Source: Hysterangium stoloniferum (taxonomy: Eukaryota > Basidiomycota > Agaricomycetes > Hysterangiales > Hysterangiaceae). From it: a DNA stretch of 64,000 nucleotides. How positions within the stretch are numbered: the stretch's first letter is position 1; the number at the start of each line of letters is the position of its first letter. The stretch is from contig WHVD01000086.1 of NCBI GenBank assembly GCA_015178975.1, forward strand, positions 1 through 64,000, given 5' to 3'. The notes beneath the pieces are model-generated. The model had not been told where the DNA came from and did not search any database. It saw nothing but the letters and a program-made list of their open reading frames with translations. The translations under genes were made by a program, and so were the position numbers. Positions 45,780 through 57,559 of the stretch are shown here, piece after piece.

Positions 45780-46681
45780 TGAAGATTAGACAGGGGAATG
45801 TGGGAGAAGGAGAGCAGGCGGTTCTCCTTGGGGAAAGTGGAACAATTCTGTGGAGTAGTGTTATATGTGGCAAACGTGTTTGGAGCGTTACTTTGTTGTT
45901 AAATATACCACCACCTTGCCAAAACGGTAGCGTCACATGAGGCGAGTGGAATTCATGATGAGACGGAAGACCAAGATCTACATGGACCCAATCAATACAG
46001 AGATGCATCGCATCCCCCTTTAAATTCAAAAAACGTTCCGCAAACTTGTAGGCCTCGCACGACCCATTCCGTGCCTTTTGTTATGGGAAATGAATATCTG
46101 CTAACAATATCGGAGTAGCCATGGACGCACAGAGGGACAGTGGCCGCCAGGTTGGCAACAGATGGGTCACTTTTCTGGTTTGTCTTCAAATATCCATGTG
46201 TTATCGGCTGCAGTGTTGGGTGCATATAGCTATGGATACCGTTCAAGGTGGATGACCGGTACACTGTGGCCTGTCGAAAAGTGAAAACCTTTGAGCAAGC
46301 TAGTCGGAAGAATATCATCATCAAGGTGAAGGGTACCCGAGGTATAATATTCTCAGCATCCAGTATCTGGTTGAAGCATTTGAATGTACCAGGCGATTCC
46401 AATTATGTGCCTAGTCAAGAAAGAGAAGTCGCATGGCACTTTTCTCTGTAACTGAACCTGACCTTAGGTAAGGAGACGACTTCGATATAGTCTCTTCCTC
46501 TACCTGCCATCCCCCGCTCAAATGGGGAAAAGCAAGTTTATCTGTGAGAAATCGACGGGAAAGCCCATATCCCCGCGTGCGGCATTTCAAAAGATCAGCA
46601 CGTGTGTGAGGTCTTTCCGTGTACGGTGTGTACTATCACTCCTTAGTGGCAGGACAGGTGACGGGTGTGTAAAGTTGCAGT
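45780..46681. other. Effector copy 2 3' flank
   Basis: The first 290 bp match copy 1. The segment 46070-46625 is private to copy 2 and CpG-rich. A minus-strand open frame of 136 codons (45992-46402) crosses the border between shared and private DNA and has no motif, so I do not call it a gene. Confidence 0.45.
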
Positions 46682-46915
46682 TGTTGAGATTGTCGGAGTT
46701 TGAGGTCGGAAATCGGACGCAGAATAAGTCCGAGCACAGTTATAATAGAGAATAAAACATAGCATTAGTAAAAGATTAGGAATCAGTATGGAACCGGCAA
46801 TGTACCATTACCGGTACATAGTATATAGGATAGAAAACAACAGACGAATAAATGAGTCCGAAAAACCGAGATATTATTATCTTTCTAGTTCTCACTCACT
46901 CAAATATAAACTACA
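46682..46915 (+). mobile_element. 5' LTR of a Copia element
   Basis: Starts TGTTGAGATTGTCGG and probably ends ATAAACTACA; the left border is fixed because effector copy 1 reads straight through this point (GGTTGCAG, then unrelated). The Gag start follows six bases later. Confidence 0.65.
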
Positions 46916-46921
46916 ATAGGT

Positions 46922-47586
46922 TATGGAACCTACGAACATGGATACGACACTCTCTGGTACGACATGTTTATATAACATCCCCCAGCTTCCCGAAGATGGC
47001 TCGAACTGGATAACCTATAAGGAAAGGGGCAAAAACGGTGATACGCGCATGAGGTTTGATGCGTTATCTTGATGGATGTATGAAGGAACCAACCCAATTT
47101 GAAATCGACTCATCGGGAAAAATGATCAAGCCTGATGGATCAATACCTACGCTGCGCGAGATAGAAGACTTAGAAAAGAAAACTGACGAGTTTTATCAGA
47201 AGGACTCACTCGTCAAACAACATATGTTTAGCACAATTTCGGATCGGCTATTGTTGCGTGTCCAAGGACTGGACAATGCCTCAAAGATATGGACAGAGAT
47301 ATGTACCATACATGAGGGCAAAACTGAACTGGTACAAATAGATCTGTGTCGAAGGCTACAAGAAACCAGATGCAATGAAGGAGGTGATGTAAAGGTACAT
47401 TTCGGAAATCTATTTCAAATTCGTGAATCATTAGCAGGCATGGGAGCAAATATTGAGGATAAGGATTTTTACGCAATAGTAATGGGATCATTACCCGAAT
47501 CCTACAGACCACTGTTCTCATCAATAAATGCTGCAGCACGTATCACAAAACAACCACTCACCCCATGCAAACTCGTTAATGTTGTT
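46922..47586 (+). pseudogene. Copia Gag fragment
   Basis: Starts METPTN-like at 46922 and reads LPEDGSNWITYKERGK, then shifts frame. From 47077 it reads EPTQFEID, VKQHMFSTISDRLLLRVQGL, HEGKTELVQIDLCRRLQETR, SLAGMGANIEDKDFYAIVMG, SLPESYRPLFSSINAAARIT and stops being Gag after LVNVV. These are the conserved blocks of the Copia Gag (UBN2-type) common in Agaricomycetes. A TGA lies just before GLMRYLDG. The rest of the element (nucleocapsid, protease, integrase, RT) is absent; LTR-A follows directly. Confidence 0.85.
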
Positions 47587-48254
47587 AGGGTACATACATG
47601 GCAGGTTTCCAGAGAAACCCATGGGATATCCGGTAGGACTTGGCTTCAGCTTATAGGCTGCACCCTCACGAGATCATATTGTCCAATTTCAGACAGGCAG
47701 ATGGGAATCCCGGGGAGTCCAGGCAAGGTTCGTGGGTCAAGGGGTCATAGGTCAGAGGTCATGGGTTGAGAGGTCAGGAGTTGAGATAAATAAGAGAGAT
47801 AGATGCGTCGGAGCCCATGGCCTCCGACTAGCATGAGTGGTGTAATTCAAAGAGGAGTTTAGAGTGGAAAATGTATTAGATTAAAGGGGGGAATGATGGA
47901 ATGGAGTGGAGTCCTAATTGTGACAAATTATAAACCATAATGGGAAATGGAGTGGGAGTGGAGTCCGAATCGTGACAGGTCATTTGACTAAAATGGGAAT
48001 GGGGCTCTGTTAGAGGGATGACAGGTTTTCCGAGCAGGGTCCAGTGACTGACACGTGGGATGAGGTCAGACATAGACAGGGATGGAGTCTGGCAGGAATT
48101 CCGGTGACTGATACACGACATAATGAAGTTGAATGTGGACAAGTATGACGTACAGAGTCCAGTGGGAATTCCGGTAAATTGACAATTGGTGTGTATAGGG
48201 TGTGGGTGTGTATAAGTTAATGCCCAGAGTCCGGTGGGAATTCCGGTCGTAACA
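47583..48254. mobile_element. LTR-A with mismatched flanks
   Basis: About 672 bp, starts TGTTAGGGTACATAC, ends GGTCGTAACA. The left flank is Copia gag, the right flank is MITE sequence. GTTAA occurs at 47575-47579 and 48255-48259, but using it as target duplication would require three extra bases at the LTR start. Core motif in reverse at 47637-47656. Confidence 0.85.
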
Positions 48255-48435
48255 GTTAACCCAAATAATCTTGTGTAACTATGTTATTTGTGCATATTTT
48301 AAAGATGAAATTTCAGGTAATTAAATATAAACTCATAGAATAAGTTGTCATGGCCAGAAGAAATAGTCTCACTTAAAAAATATGAGGATTATTCAGTAAA
48401 ATTTTGTATATTCAATAAAGTGTGACCATCCTCCT
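48255..48435. mobile_element. MITE fragment
   Basis: About 180 bp closely matching 51660-51866, ending in GTGTGACCATCCTCC. The left half is missing. Confidence 0.8.
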
Positions 48436-48442
48436 TACTGGG

Positions 48443-48715
48443 CCTCATTATGACTGTTGTAGTAAGCACATATGCATATAGAATGAATCATAAGTACAAA
48501 AATTAATGTTTCCCCAGACTGAGTACAATGAAGGCTAGAAAAGGGAGGGTGGGGAAGAAGAGCAGGTGGTTCTTGCCAGGAAAGTGGAAGAATTTTGTGG
48601 ATAATGTCACATGTGGTGGAAACATTTGTAGTGTTGCTTGTGGTTAATATATCATCATCCCACCAAAACAGTAGCATTATATAGGCCTGGGAGAGAGGAA
48701 TTCATGATGAGACCA
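48443..48715 (+). pseudogene. Third, decayed copy of the effector 3' end
   Basis: Aligns with 28186-28460: the last codons of exon 1 (GACTGTTGTAGTAAG), the intron, the exon 2 start and about 200 bp of 3' flank (AGAAGAGCAGGTGGTTCTT). CpG sites of the two good copies read TpG or CpA here (for example TCGTTGCG has become TCATTATG). The coding 5' part is missing; the break coincides with the MITE end. Confidence 0.8.
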
Positions 48716-49500
48716 TCAGTACCAAGAAATTAAACTGTGACTTTGCATTCAAATGCAGATATGGCCCACTTGTTTTTGGCATCAAAGACTCACTTCCAAC
48801 CTTTCAATTCTTGCATGGTTTTTGGTCTCCCCCCTCCCAAACACAGTATTCTGTGGTATGATGGAGCAATTTAGTCAGTGGAAGGAAGCTGTTTGGAATC
48901 AGAGGTGAGCAACATTTGTTCATTTCAAGGTAAGAGCAGAATCAGACAGATGCAAAGACTGGAAAACAGTCAACACATATGTCATGGGTAACCATGGATT
49001 ACATATGATAAAAATCATTTCCAAGGTATTGAGCAAGACAATTCACTTGAAGAGGTTATGTGAAATATTGCCCATATTATAGGCTACTTTTGAAATAATT
49101 GTCCATAACATATAGTACATACATGAGTCAGTCTCACTTTGCAATTGGGCCTGAATACTTACAGGTCAATACTAATGTTGTTAAACACTACATCAGCAGT
49201 TGCATCTGTCTTGGAATAGTATTTTCATTCTTCCCCAATTTTTTCCTCTTGAAGCATCAACATAAGACTGTACATGTGAGAAGACAGGAGTGTGCAGATG
49301 CCAATCTGACAATTTCAGTGCTTGACCTCTAACTTAATGATAATTATATTACCTGAGCCAACCTAGACACTGCTGACAATACAATTTAAATCACAAGTGT
49401 TTTTAGAGTTAGAATAGTTGTTATTCAAGGGATGAATGCCAGCTCTATGATCTTCACTCAAAGTACTCTGTGACACATTTGTATCAACCACACCCTTGCT
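48716..49500. other. Stretch without a recognised gene
   Basis: Low-CpG, AT-leaning sequence. An open frame of 77 codons (49099-49332) has no motif. Nothing else seen. Confidence 0.4.
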
Positions 49501-50447
49501 CCACTATGACAGGTATTATTTCAGGCACTCCAAACATCCTTCCACAATCATTATTCATCCAGCGTCCTGACATTGGTCCTCCTGATTGTAATACATATCT
49601 TTGTTGGCAGTGCCTCAATACTTGATCACATAAAATTTGTATTGCCTTTCATGACCATGTCATATTGAGGTCTGCACATTCCAGCTCCCCATTTATTCTC
49701 ATTCAAATTCGTACCCCATGTCTCATCCATTCTACTCATCCATCTGTCATTGAATCTTTTAGTATAAATTATTGGCTTAAATTCTACTAACCCTCCAGTT
49801 CAAATATTGATTTATAACCTTCTTGATAGGAACCATGTCATTCAGACTCCTATGTGGTTTCAACCTATATTGTCCTCTGGCATCCTGACATTGATGTTCC
49901 TGATAGCAGTATCTCTGATGACAGTGTACTGACAACACCCACTTAATGGCTTCATTTTATAGCCACTCCATCCCATTTCCTTCCAATGGCATTCCATTAT
50001 TCCTTGTATCACTTCACCACATCATTTGCCACCTCAGAGCATTTATTTTTTGTCTGTTGTCTTGTATTTCTTTCTTGATATCCTGGTCCATTTTACCAAT
50101 TTCATTTGTTCTGTTAATATCAAATCTCCATTTCAGCCTTCCTTGCTTCCATTTACTTCAGTACCAAACCTCATCTTGTACACTAATACCCTTCAGTTTG
50201 AATATTGATTCAGAATACCCAATTAGAATCCCCCTCTCATTTGTAGAAGCTTATGCAATAATACCTTCATTTGTTTTAAAGTATTGCTGCTTAATCCTTT
50301 TGTAGTGTCTGGCCAGACTGAGACTTGCTACATTTGCAACCATTGTCTCTGGATCCCCAGTTTATAACTAAGTACCATTATATATCATGCTACATACTTT
50401 CTTGCTTGTTTTGAAGTATTGGAGAATCTGAGAGTTTTGTGCAAGTG
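49500..50447. mobile_element. Diverged LTR-E copy
   Basis: Aligns loosely with 5290-5800 and 6380-6800 (shared CATTTGCCACCTCA, TTCAGTTTGAATATTGATT and GAAGTATTGGAGAA blocks). The 119-codon open frame at 49946-50305 lies in this repeat and is not conserved. Confidence 0.55.
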
Positions 50448-50732
50448 TTAAGCTTGGGACTTACAGGTGGGTATCCAGGGGAAACCTGCAGATGTTCTGG
50501 GGACAGGTATGTATCACTTGACTTCAGGTTATATGCTGCACTCTCACATGATTGTCAAGTCCAATTTCAGATGGGAGGACAAGGGAACCTGAAGAGTACC
50601 AAATGCGGAACAAGGGAAGAATGCGGAAGATCTGGTAACTATGATGTTCCGTAGTCAGAGATCGGAGGTCAGAAGTTGGAGGTCAGAAGTCAGATATTGA
50701 AACATCCAGGAACGGGTCGTAACACAAATGGA
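50448..50732. mobile_element. Short chimeric LTR
   Basis: Starts TGTTAAGCTTGGG like the unit at 6951 and ends like LTR-B (GAACGGGTCGTAACA). No matching target duplication. It lies at the 3' end of the Gypsy-3 integrase and may be a recombinant between two LTRs. Confidence 0.55.
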
Positions 50733-51285
50733 CCTAAATATTTTTCAGCAAGCTTTTTTCATGGACGGGTAGTCCAGAAGAATTGAGCTTTGACAAAAAC
50801 ACAGTCACCAATCTTGAAGTTGGGTGGCGGAATCCAGTGTTTGTCCACTGAAAGTTGGTATTGCTCTTGGGCAGACTTTATTGCAGTCTGGAGTTCCTCG
50901 TGGAGCTTGTGGAGGTCCGTGTTGAACTCTTGATGCTAGCAGAGGCGAGATTTCATTCTGGATGTACTGTAATATTGGGATTATATCCCTTATTTGCAAA
51001 GAATGGGGAAACACCAGTAGTGGCCGAGGGTGCATTGTTGTAAGCAAATTCTGCAAGTGGTAACAAGGATTTCCAATTGTCCTGTTGGTAATTGCAATAT
51101 ACACGGAGATATTGTTCCAATGTCTGATTGTCATGTTCAGTTTGTCCATCACCTTCTGGGTGATGTCCAGACATGAAATGTAATTTCATGTCCAAGGATT
51201 TCCCAGGGGATCTAAAGAAGTGAGATACAAACTCTGATCCTCGATCAGAAGTTATGTGGGACGGAACTCCGTGCTTGGAAAATAT

Positions 51286-51866
51286 GGAGGATAACCCAAA
51301 ACTTTGAAAATTATTTATCCACCAAAGTATATATATTTATATTGTTTGTTGTAAAATTAATATTTAATCAAATTCAGTTGGTTAGGTATCACTCTGAAGA
51401 ATGCAAAAATATTAATATTTATCCTATATATGACAAAATTTAGTCAAACAATTATCTGTAGATTATTCTTTTGGAATAAATTGCACAATGGGGATTGATA
51501 CCCCAGATAGTTCTGGTTAACTCTCTAAACCAACTAAATTTAAATTATATGAAATATATTTGAAAGTTTACTTGTATACAAGAGAATACATCAGAACCCA
51601 AAGATTAAGTCAGAACCCAAATAATCTTGTTTAACCATAATAATCTTGTTTAACCCAAATAATCTAGGTTAACCCAAATAATTTTGTGTAACTATGTCAT
51701 TTGTGCATATTTTAAAAGGGCATGCATATTTTAAAGATGAAATTTCAGGTAATCAAATATAAACTCATAGAATAAGTTGTCATGGCCAGAAGGAATAGTC
51801 TCACTTGGAAAATATGAGGATTATTCAGTAAAATTGTGTATATTCAATAAAGTGTGACCATCCTCC
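51286..51866. mobile_element. 581-bp MITE in Gypsy-3 integrase
   Basis: Flanked by TAT (51283-51285 and 51867-51869). Terminal repeats GGAGGATAACCC and GGAGGATGGTCACAC. Removing it and one TAT restores the integrase frame around IFSKHG. Internal short direct repeats of TTAACCCAAATAAT near 51600-51690. No coding capacity. Confidence 0.85.
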
Positions 51867-52427
51867 TATGTGGATAATAAAAAGTTCCGCTAACTGCATG
51901 GACGTAATTGTATCATATTTAGGGATGAATATACCTTGTTCTGAGAATCTGTCAACAATGACTAGAATGGTGGAAAAGCCTTCAGAGTCCAGTAGGTGTT
52001 CAATGAAATCCATGGAGATAGAATTCCACAGGTGTTCCGGTACTGGGAGTTGTTTCAAAAGGCTGTATGGCTTGTGTTGCTGAAATTTCGAGCGGGGACA
52101 AGTAGTGCAAGATTTACAATAGTGCTTAACGAATCCACAGAGTCCGGGTTAAGTGTATTCTCTTCTTATTAATGATAGAGTTTTGTTGTCCCTGAAATGT
52201 ATCCTGAGGTGGAGGCCATCAGAGTCCAGTACATAGATCTGATCGTCAAGTCTAATGAAACCATGCTGATCAAGAGACCACCGGGGTTGATCGGGGTCCA
52301 CGGGATTGTCAAGGTGAGCTTTAGTTATTGGGTCTAGTGGAATTGCCGACAGAATATCTTGATGTAACTTCTCAATATCCATAATGATAATTCCACGGAC
52401 AATGGGATTGATGAGGAAGGTTGCGTG

Positions 52428-53226
52428 GGTGGGTCTCTGGAGAAACCTGCAGGATATCCAGTAGGACTTGGCTTCAGCTTATAGGCTGCACCCTCACTAG
52501 ATCGTATTGTCCAATTTCAGACAGGCAGATGGGAATCCCAGGGAGTCCAGGCGGGGGTCGTGGGTCGTAGGTCATAGGTCGTGGGTCGTGAGTTGTGAGT
52601 CGAGATTGGTGAGAGAGATAGATGTGCCGGAGCCCATGGGCTCCAACTAGTGAGAGCAATGTGAATCAAGCAAGGGTTTAGAGCAGAAAATGGATTAGAT
52701 TACTGGGGGGAATCTAAGCTAATTTTCTGACTGGATTGTATGTACAACATCTGCCAGTTTATATAGACCGTGGAGTGAATGACATACCAAATCCAGTAAT
52801 GATGAAACGAAACTAACAAAACATAAAACAGGAATAATAAACACCAAGTTTGGTGTTAGGAATGGGACGGAACGGAGTGGAGTCCAAATTGTGACAAAGC
52901 ATAACCCATAACGGGAAATGGAGTGGGAGCGGAGTCCTAAATCGTGACAGGTCATTTGACTAAAACGGGAATGGGGCTCAATTAGAGTGGTGACAGGATT
53001 CTGAGTGGGGTCCAGTGACTGATGCGTGGGACGAAGACGGACATAGACAGAGACGGTGTCCAGGGGAAGTCTGGTGACTGATATGTGTCGTAATGAGGTC
53101 GAACGTAATGAGTCTTGATGTACGGAGTCTGGGTGGGAAATCCTATAAACAGACATTTGGTGCATGTAGGGTGTGGTGGTGTACAGGTTAGTACCCGGAG
53201 TCCAGTGGGATTGTCCAGTCATAACA
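52428..53226. mobile_element. Solo LTR-A in Gypsy-3, 5' end clipped
   Basis: Ends CAGTCATAACA; flanks GCGTG (52423-52427) and GCATG (53227-53231), a target duplication that differs by one CpG decay. The first 20 or so bases of the LTR are missing. Core motif in reverse at 52465-52484. Confidence 0.8.
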
Positions 53227-54479
53227 GCATGGACCGATGCGGTAAGTTGCTGATTCGTGAACATAGGTTTCAGGTTGTGTGGGTTTACCATGGCATAGTC
53301 ATTGCTCCCCCCTTTAGGATAGACATCCCATCATCTAGTTAAAGCGTCAGGTTTGCCTCTGAGACAGCCAGGTCAAAAATGGATAGTCATATTGAAGGTG
53401 GATAGATATTCAGACCAGCAGGCCTGCCGATGGGTCAAAAGTTTTGTGGTAGAAAAGTATTCCAGGTTTTTGTGATCTGTTACAATGTCAATCAGAGTTC
53501 CCCAGCCTTCCAAATAGTGTCGCCATGCTTTGAAAGCTGAAAAAATTGTCAGGAGTTCCAGTTTCCAATGCGACAGAATAGGAGCTGAAGCAAAAGAATT
53601 TTTTAAAAGATTGAAAGCTTTTTGACCCTTATCGTTTAAAATTCCACAGAGTATCCTTACATGTAAGACAGGTAAGGAGGACCGTGATGTCCGGATATCC
53701 GTGGATAAACCATCTGTAAAAATTGGCAAAGCCGAGGAAGGATTGTATATCTTTAACTTTTGGGGTTCAGGCCAATCTTTGATGACTTGCACTGTTTTGT
53801 CCATGTGGAGTCCATCAAGTCCCATTATGAAACCCAGGTATTCCACGGAGTCCGTGTCAAAAGTACATTTTTTACCATTAGCGAATAAACCATGTTGTCT
53901 GAGTCTCCAGAGACCTTCACAGACTTGTTTGTCATGTTCCACGGGATTCTCGGAGTAGATAAGAATGTCATCCAAGTAAACAATAACGCATACATTGAGC
54001 ATGTCATAGAAAATGTCATTGATAAAATGCTGAAAAACAGATGGAACATTGTGAGTCCAAAGGGCATCACCAACCACTCAAAGGCCCCATAACGGGTTCT
54101 ACAGTAAAAGTGGTTTTTCATTCGTTGCCCATGGAGATCCGGACCAAGTGATAGGCGTGTTTGAGATCTATTTTGGTGTAAATCCGGGCATTCCATAGAG
54201 CATCGAGCAGATCAGATATAAGTGGGAGTGGATACTTATCCTTTTTGGAGTCCTCTAAAATCAACACATAGTCTAAGGGATCCATCCTTTTTTCTGACAA
54301 ACAGAACAGGTGCTCCAAAAGGAGACTTTGAGGGTCTGATAAAACCTATGGACAAATGTTCATCCCGGAAATTGCAGATTGCAGAAAGTTCCGTGGATGA
54401 GAGCAGGTAAATATGTCCTAGCACTAGATGTTTGATCCTGCGAAGTGGAGCAAGAGACACTAATGTATATACTGTAGTA

Positions 54480-57400
54480 CACCTTTTGAATAAATTAATC
54501 CCCAACTTAATAAAACAATAGCTCTAAATCTAGCCTCCACTTTGATGGGTGGTTCTATTTTTCATGGCTCTAAAAAAAAGGGTTCCTGTAATAGTAATAT
54601 TTGATAATAATTTCTTTTTATCAGTCGCAATTTAAAGAATCCACAAAAGATATTTTTATAATTTGGTTCCCAACCTTAATTTGTGTGCAGTGAATAAAAT
54701 GTTAAAAATCTCAGACTCAAGCTTTCATAAATATTACATGCAGTTCTGCAGGTGTAAAAAAAAATGGCTACATTGTCCAATAAGCAAATTTTTTTGATAA
54801 TGATCAGCTCAACCCTCCCCTAAGTAAATTAAATTTGTAACTTCAAATTGTTCTAAGGCGAGTCTGAAAAGGTAAAGTCTCAAAAAAAGGCCAAATTTGT
54901 CCCATCTAACATCCCTCTGCATTGTAATTTGTGGCCACTAATGATAAAAACCAATGTTTTTTCTGATGAGTATTTAAATAGACAGTCCAAAGCAAAAAAA
55001 TTAACTAAAATAAAGTTTCACCATCTCTCTCGAATTTAAGCTGATGAGGGAACATGTATTGTATATAAGCGTGTACTAAATAGAACAAATATAAAACAGA
55101 AAATACAAGTTTTTAAGCCTAAAATAATAGATTGTAAATTAATAATAGAATCATTAACAAATATTTCTGGAAAGTTATAGCCACCTAAAAATAGTATAGC
55201 TGAGATTGTACTAAATAATACAATAGAGCTATATTCAGCTAAGAAAAATGGCTCTCTATCGCTTGCCTCCCATCAAAGATGAAGCCTCCTCATCTTCAAC
55301 TATTTTGATTAAGGGCTTGGACTATTAAATAAACCAGATGGCTTTGCATAAATTCTACAACCATCAGTATGAGGGAGCAAACGGCTTGTCCTTTAATATT
55401 TTGAATTACAATACACTGCTAGTAAAGGTTATAAAATTAAAGTGAGAGGATGAGATAAGAACTATTCCTGTCTATCTTTATATATCCAAGAGTCTCCAAT
55501 TTAATTTAAGCATTGAACAGTTAGTTATAAATATAAAATCTTAAACTGAGCAGCTCATCTTCATCTGGATCTTTGATCATATGAAATTATCTTTTTTGCT
55601 TGACGGGTCAGCAAAATTATTAAATGGATTTTTAAATTTATTCTTTTATAGTAGCATAGTTTGGATTTAAGCGACTATTTAAATTTAACCAATCATAAAA
55701 AGAACACAATTTATCTTGCACTCTTATTATAGAAGATTTTTATTTATTTATTATTTATTTTATTTATTTTTATAAATCAAATGGCTGAACCTTCAGGTCA
55801 AGCAAACAAAAAACTCAATGCTACCATCTCTTATTAAAGACTACGACTTCGAAGAGCAAAAGGTTTGCTTTGATCTATTCTTAACTATTATAATTATTTT
55901 ATTCCAGCATCAAATACCTTTAATAATAGAAATATGTACATAATTTAGATTATAATAAAGTCAAAGACAAGATATTCTATTTTTTGTTTTGGAGCTAAAT
56001 CAAAAATGCACTAATAGTGCTTGAAATGTCTTTAAGTGTCAACCATAAATATTTCATTTCTTCTTAAAAATCTTTACTTTCTTTAATAATTGGGGCTGTC
56101 ATAGGGTTAGCTCAAATAAAAATAAAGCGGTTATTCGCGTATAGTACAATCTCACATGTTGGATTTCTATTATTAGCTTTAGCTATAAACACTGAACAAT
56201 CCACTGAATCCTTTTTATTATATATACTATAACTAATTTAAATGCTTTCTTTATTTTATTAGCCTTTGGATATCTTATTAATAATTTTATTAAGTCTGGT
56301 GATGTTAATTCAGATATACAAAATACCTCAGAATTAAAAGGACAATTTGTTTCTAATCCAATCTTAAGTTTAAGTTTAAGTCTCATCCAGTACCTTCAAG
56401 GGTTTTAGGCTAGCCCTCTTTTTTAATGAACCTCCAGCACTCTATGACTGTGTCTTTATAAGAATAAGCCACATGTCTAAGACGGGAATATGGTAGAGAG
56501 GCTTGAGGCTAGATTAAAAATGGGACGAGATTTAATTGCTGCTGCTAACATAATATGTAAAACATATTTCACGAAAGTGTCTAAATATAACTTTTAATTA
56601 AATTTTCCTTGAGCTTTGCTCAGCCTCCCATCAAGCATCTTTGAATGTTCAAATAACAAGAGGATGAGGGCTAGTGCCATCCTCCAGTTCTTTAACTTTT
56701 CATACTTTTATTAACAAATAAATAGAGAGCCTCCAGCACACCACAAAGTTGCTAGTTGGTCTGATCAAAGATCCAGAGGATGAAATATTTATTAGAATGA
56801 TAGAAGACCTGAATACGAAATTTTCGAAGATAAAAATAGTCTGATTAATATAATTATTATCATAAAAAATTTATTTATAAATTCTTCATTATAAAAATGA
56901 GTTGATGGTAAAATAAAAATAGATCCACCCACAAAGCTTTCTGGATCTGGGATCAAAGCACCAGCACTCCCTTTGCTTGACTGGACAGAGTCAGGCAAAG
57001 ATGAGAGATGATTAAAGGATTTAATGAGGGCTTTCTACTAATTACTCCAATTTCCTGTCAGAACAATAATTGCATACTTAACAACCAGAAAAGAAACCAC
57101 AATTGTATGCTTAACAATCAGAATAGATTAAGGTACAGTGCTTCTGCACATAAATAGAAGCTAAATTTAGAGGATTAAAATAACCGCTCCCATCTGACTT
57201 TATATCTAAATTTAGTCAGATTAGTTAAACTTTAGGTCTGGATGCACAGGGCATCTTTGTGTAAAAAAAAAAGATAATAATTAAATTTATTTAAATACAA
57301 ATCAAAGAAGTTGAGGATTTGAACCTCTAAACATTAAGTTTGCTTCTAAATCAAAGATGCACTAATAGCGCTTGAAATGTCTTTAAGCGTATCTACGTTA

Positions 57401-57555
57401 AAATACTGGACAAGGAACAATGAAGGAAACATTCTGGATACCTCAATCTTAATAACCAAAGCTAGAGTAATTACTAAAGCTAATTCTAAACTTTGCTCTA
57501 GTAAGAATTTTTCTATTTTTAATTGAGTTTCTTCATTTAAAGGGAAATTATTTAA
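54480..57555. other. AT-rich nuclear mitochondrial insertion (NUMT)
   Basis: About 3 kb of strongly AT-rich sequence with few CpG, unlike both flanks. It contains an nad2 fragment and, on the opposite strand near 57302-57360, a tRNA-like T arm (GAGGTTCAAATCCTC) just after the end of an open frame (VDTLKDISS). A related ending of that frame recurs at about 55985-56060. The rest (54480-56060, 56410-57300) has no recognised gene. Borders are approximate; both ends abut truncated Gypsy elements. Confidence 0.7.
56068..56391 (+). pseudogene. nad2: Mitochondrial nad2 fragment in nuclear DNA
   Basis: Reads [38 protein letters not shown] and [12 protein letters not shown], then after a small frameshift [20 protein letters not shown]. 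These are the characteristic central blocks of NADH dehydrogenase subunit 2 (complex I, proton-pumping membrane subunit, normally encoded in mitochondrial DNA). Neither end of the gene is present: it begins abruptly and leaves the nad2 pattern after SNPILSLSLSLI. The frameshift and truncation show it is not functional. The surrounding AT-rich DNA supports transfer from the mitochondrion. The alternative, a contaminating mitochondrial read in the assembly, is less likely because the fragment is broken and flanked by nuclear retrotransposons. Confidence 0.82.
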
Positions 57556-57559
57556 AAAT

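Larger units (their letters stand above)
44488..46681. repeat. Segmental duplication copy 2 with empty transposon site
   Basis: Unsplit version of 19262-19672 plus 27542-28735. The single GAAACTCAC at 44864-44872 marks where copy 1 carries the 7.9 kb transposon. Extra DNA relative to copy 1 lies at about 45075-45262 and 46070-46625. Confidence 0.9.
50733..54480 (-). pseudogene. Gypsy-3 retrotransposon, decayed
   Basis: Minus-strand pol, same family as Gypsy-1. RT at 53690-54505: [37 protein letters not shown] and YLDD at 53967-53978. RNase H at 53373-53560 (DHKNLEYFSTTK). Integrase zinc finger and core at 51825-52382 (NSISMDFIEHL; VDRFSEQGIFIP) and, beyond a MITE, IFSKHGVPSHITSDRGSEF and LHFMSGHHPEGDGQTEHDNQTLEQYL at 50953-51240 (Asp and Glu of the core both present). 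C-terminal part at 50733-50870. It is broken by LTR-A, the MITE and several frameshifts. The 5' end is cut at the AT-rich mitochondrial-like segment. Confidence 0.85.

Noticed and set aside
45992..46402. 136-codon minus-strand frame after effector copy 2
   Set aside because: It crosses the border between duplicated and private sequence and has no counterpart in copy 1.
57302..57375. Complete mitochondrial tRNA
   Set aside because: The T arm is convincing and an anticodon-like arm is possible, but no 5' acceptor strand pairs with the 3' end, so only a fragment is supported.
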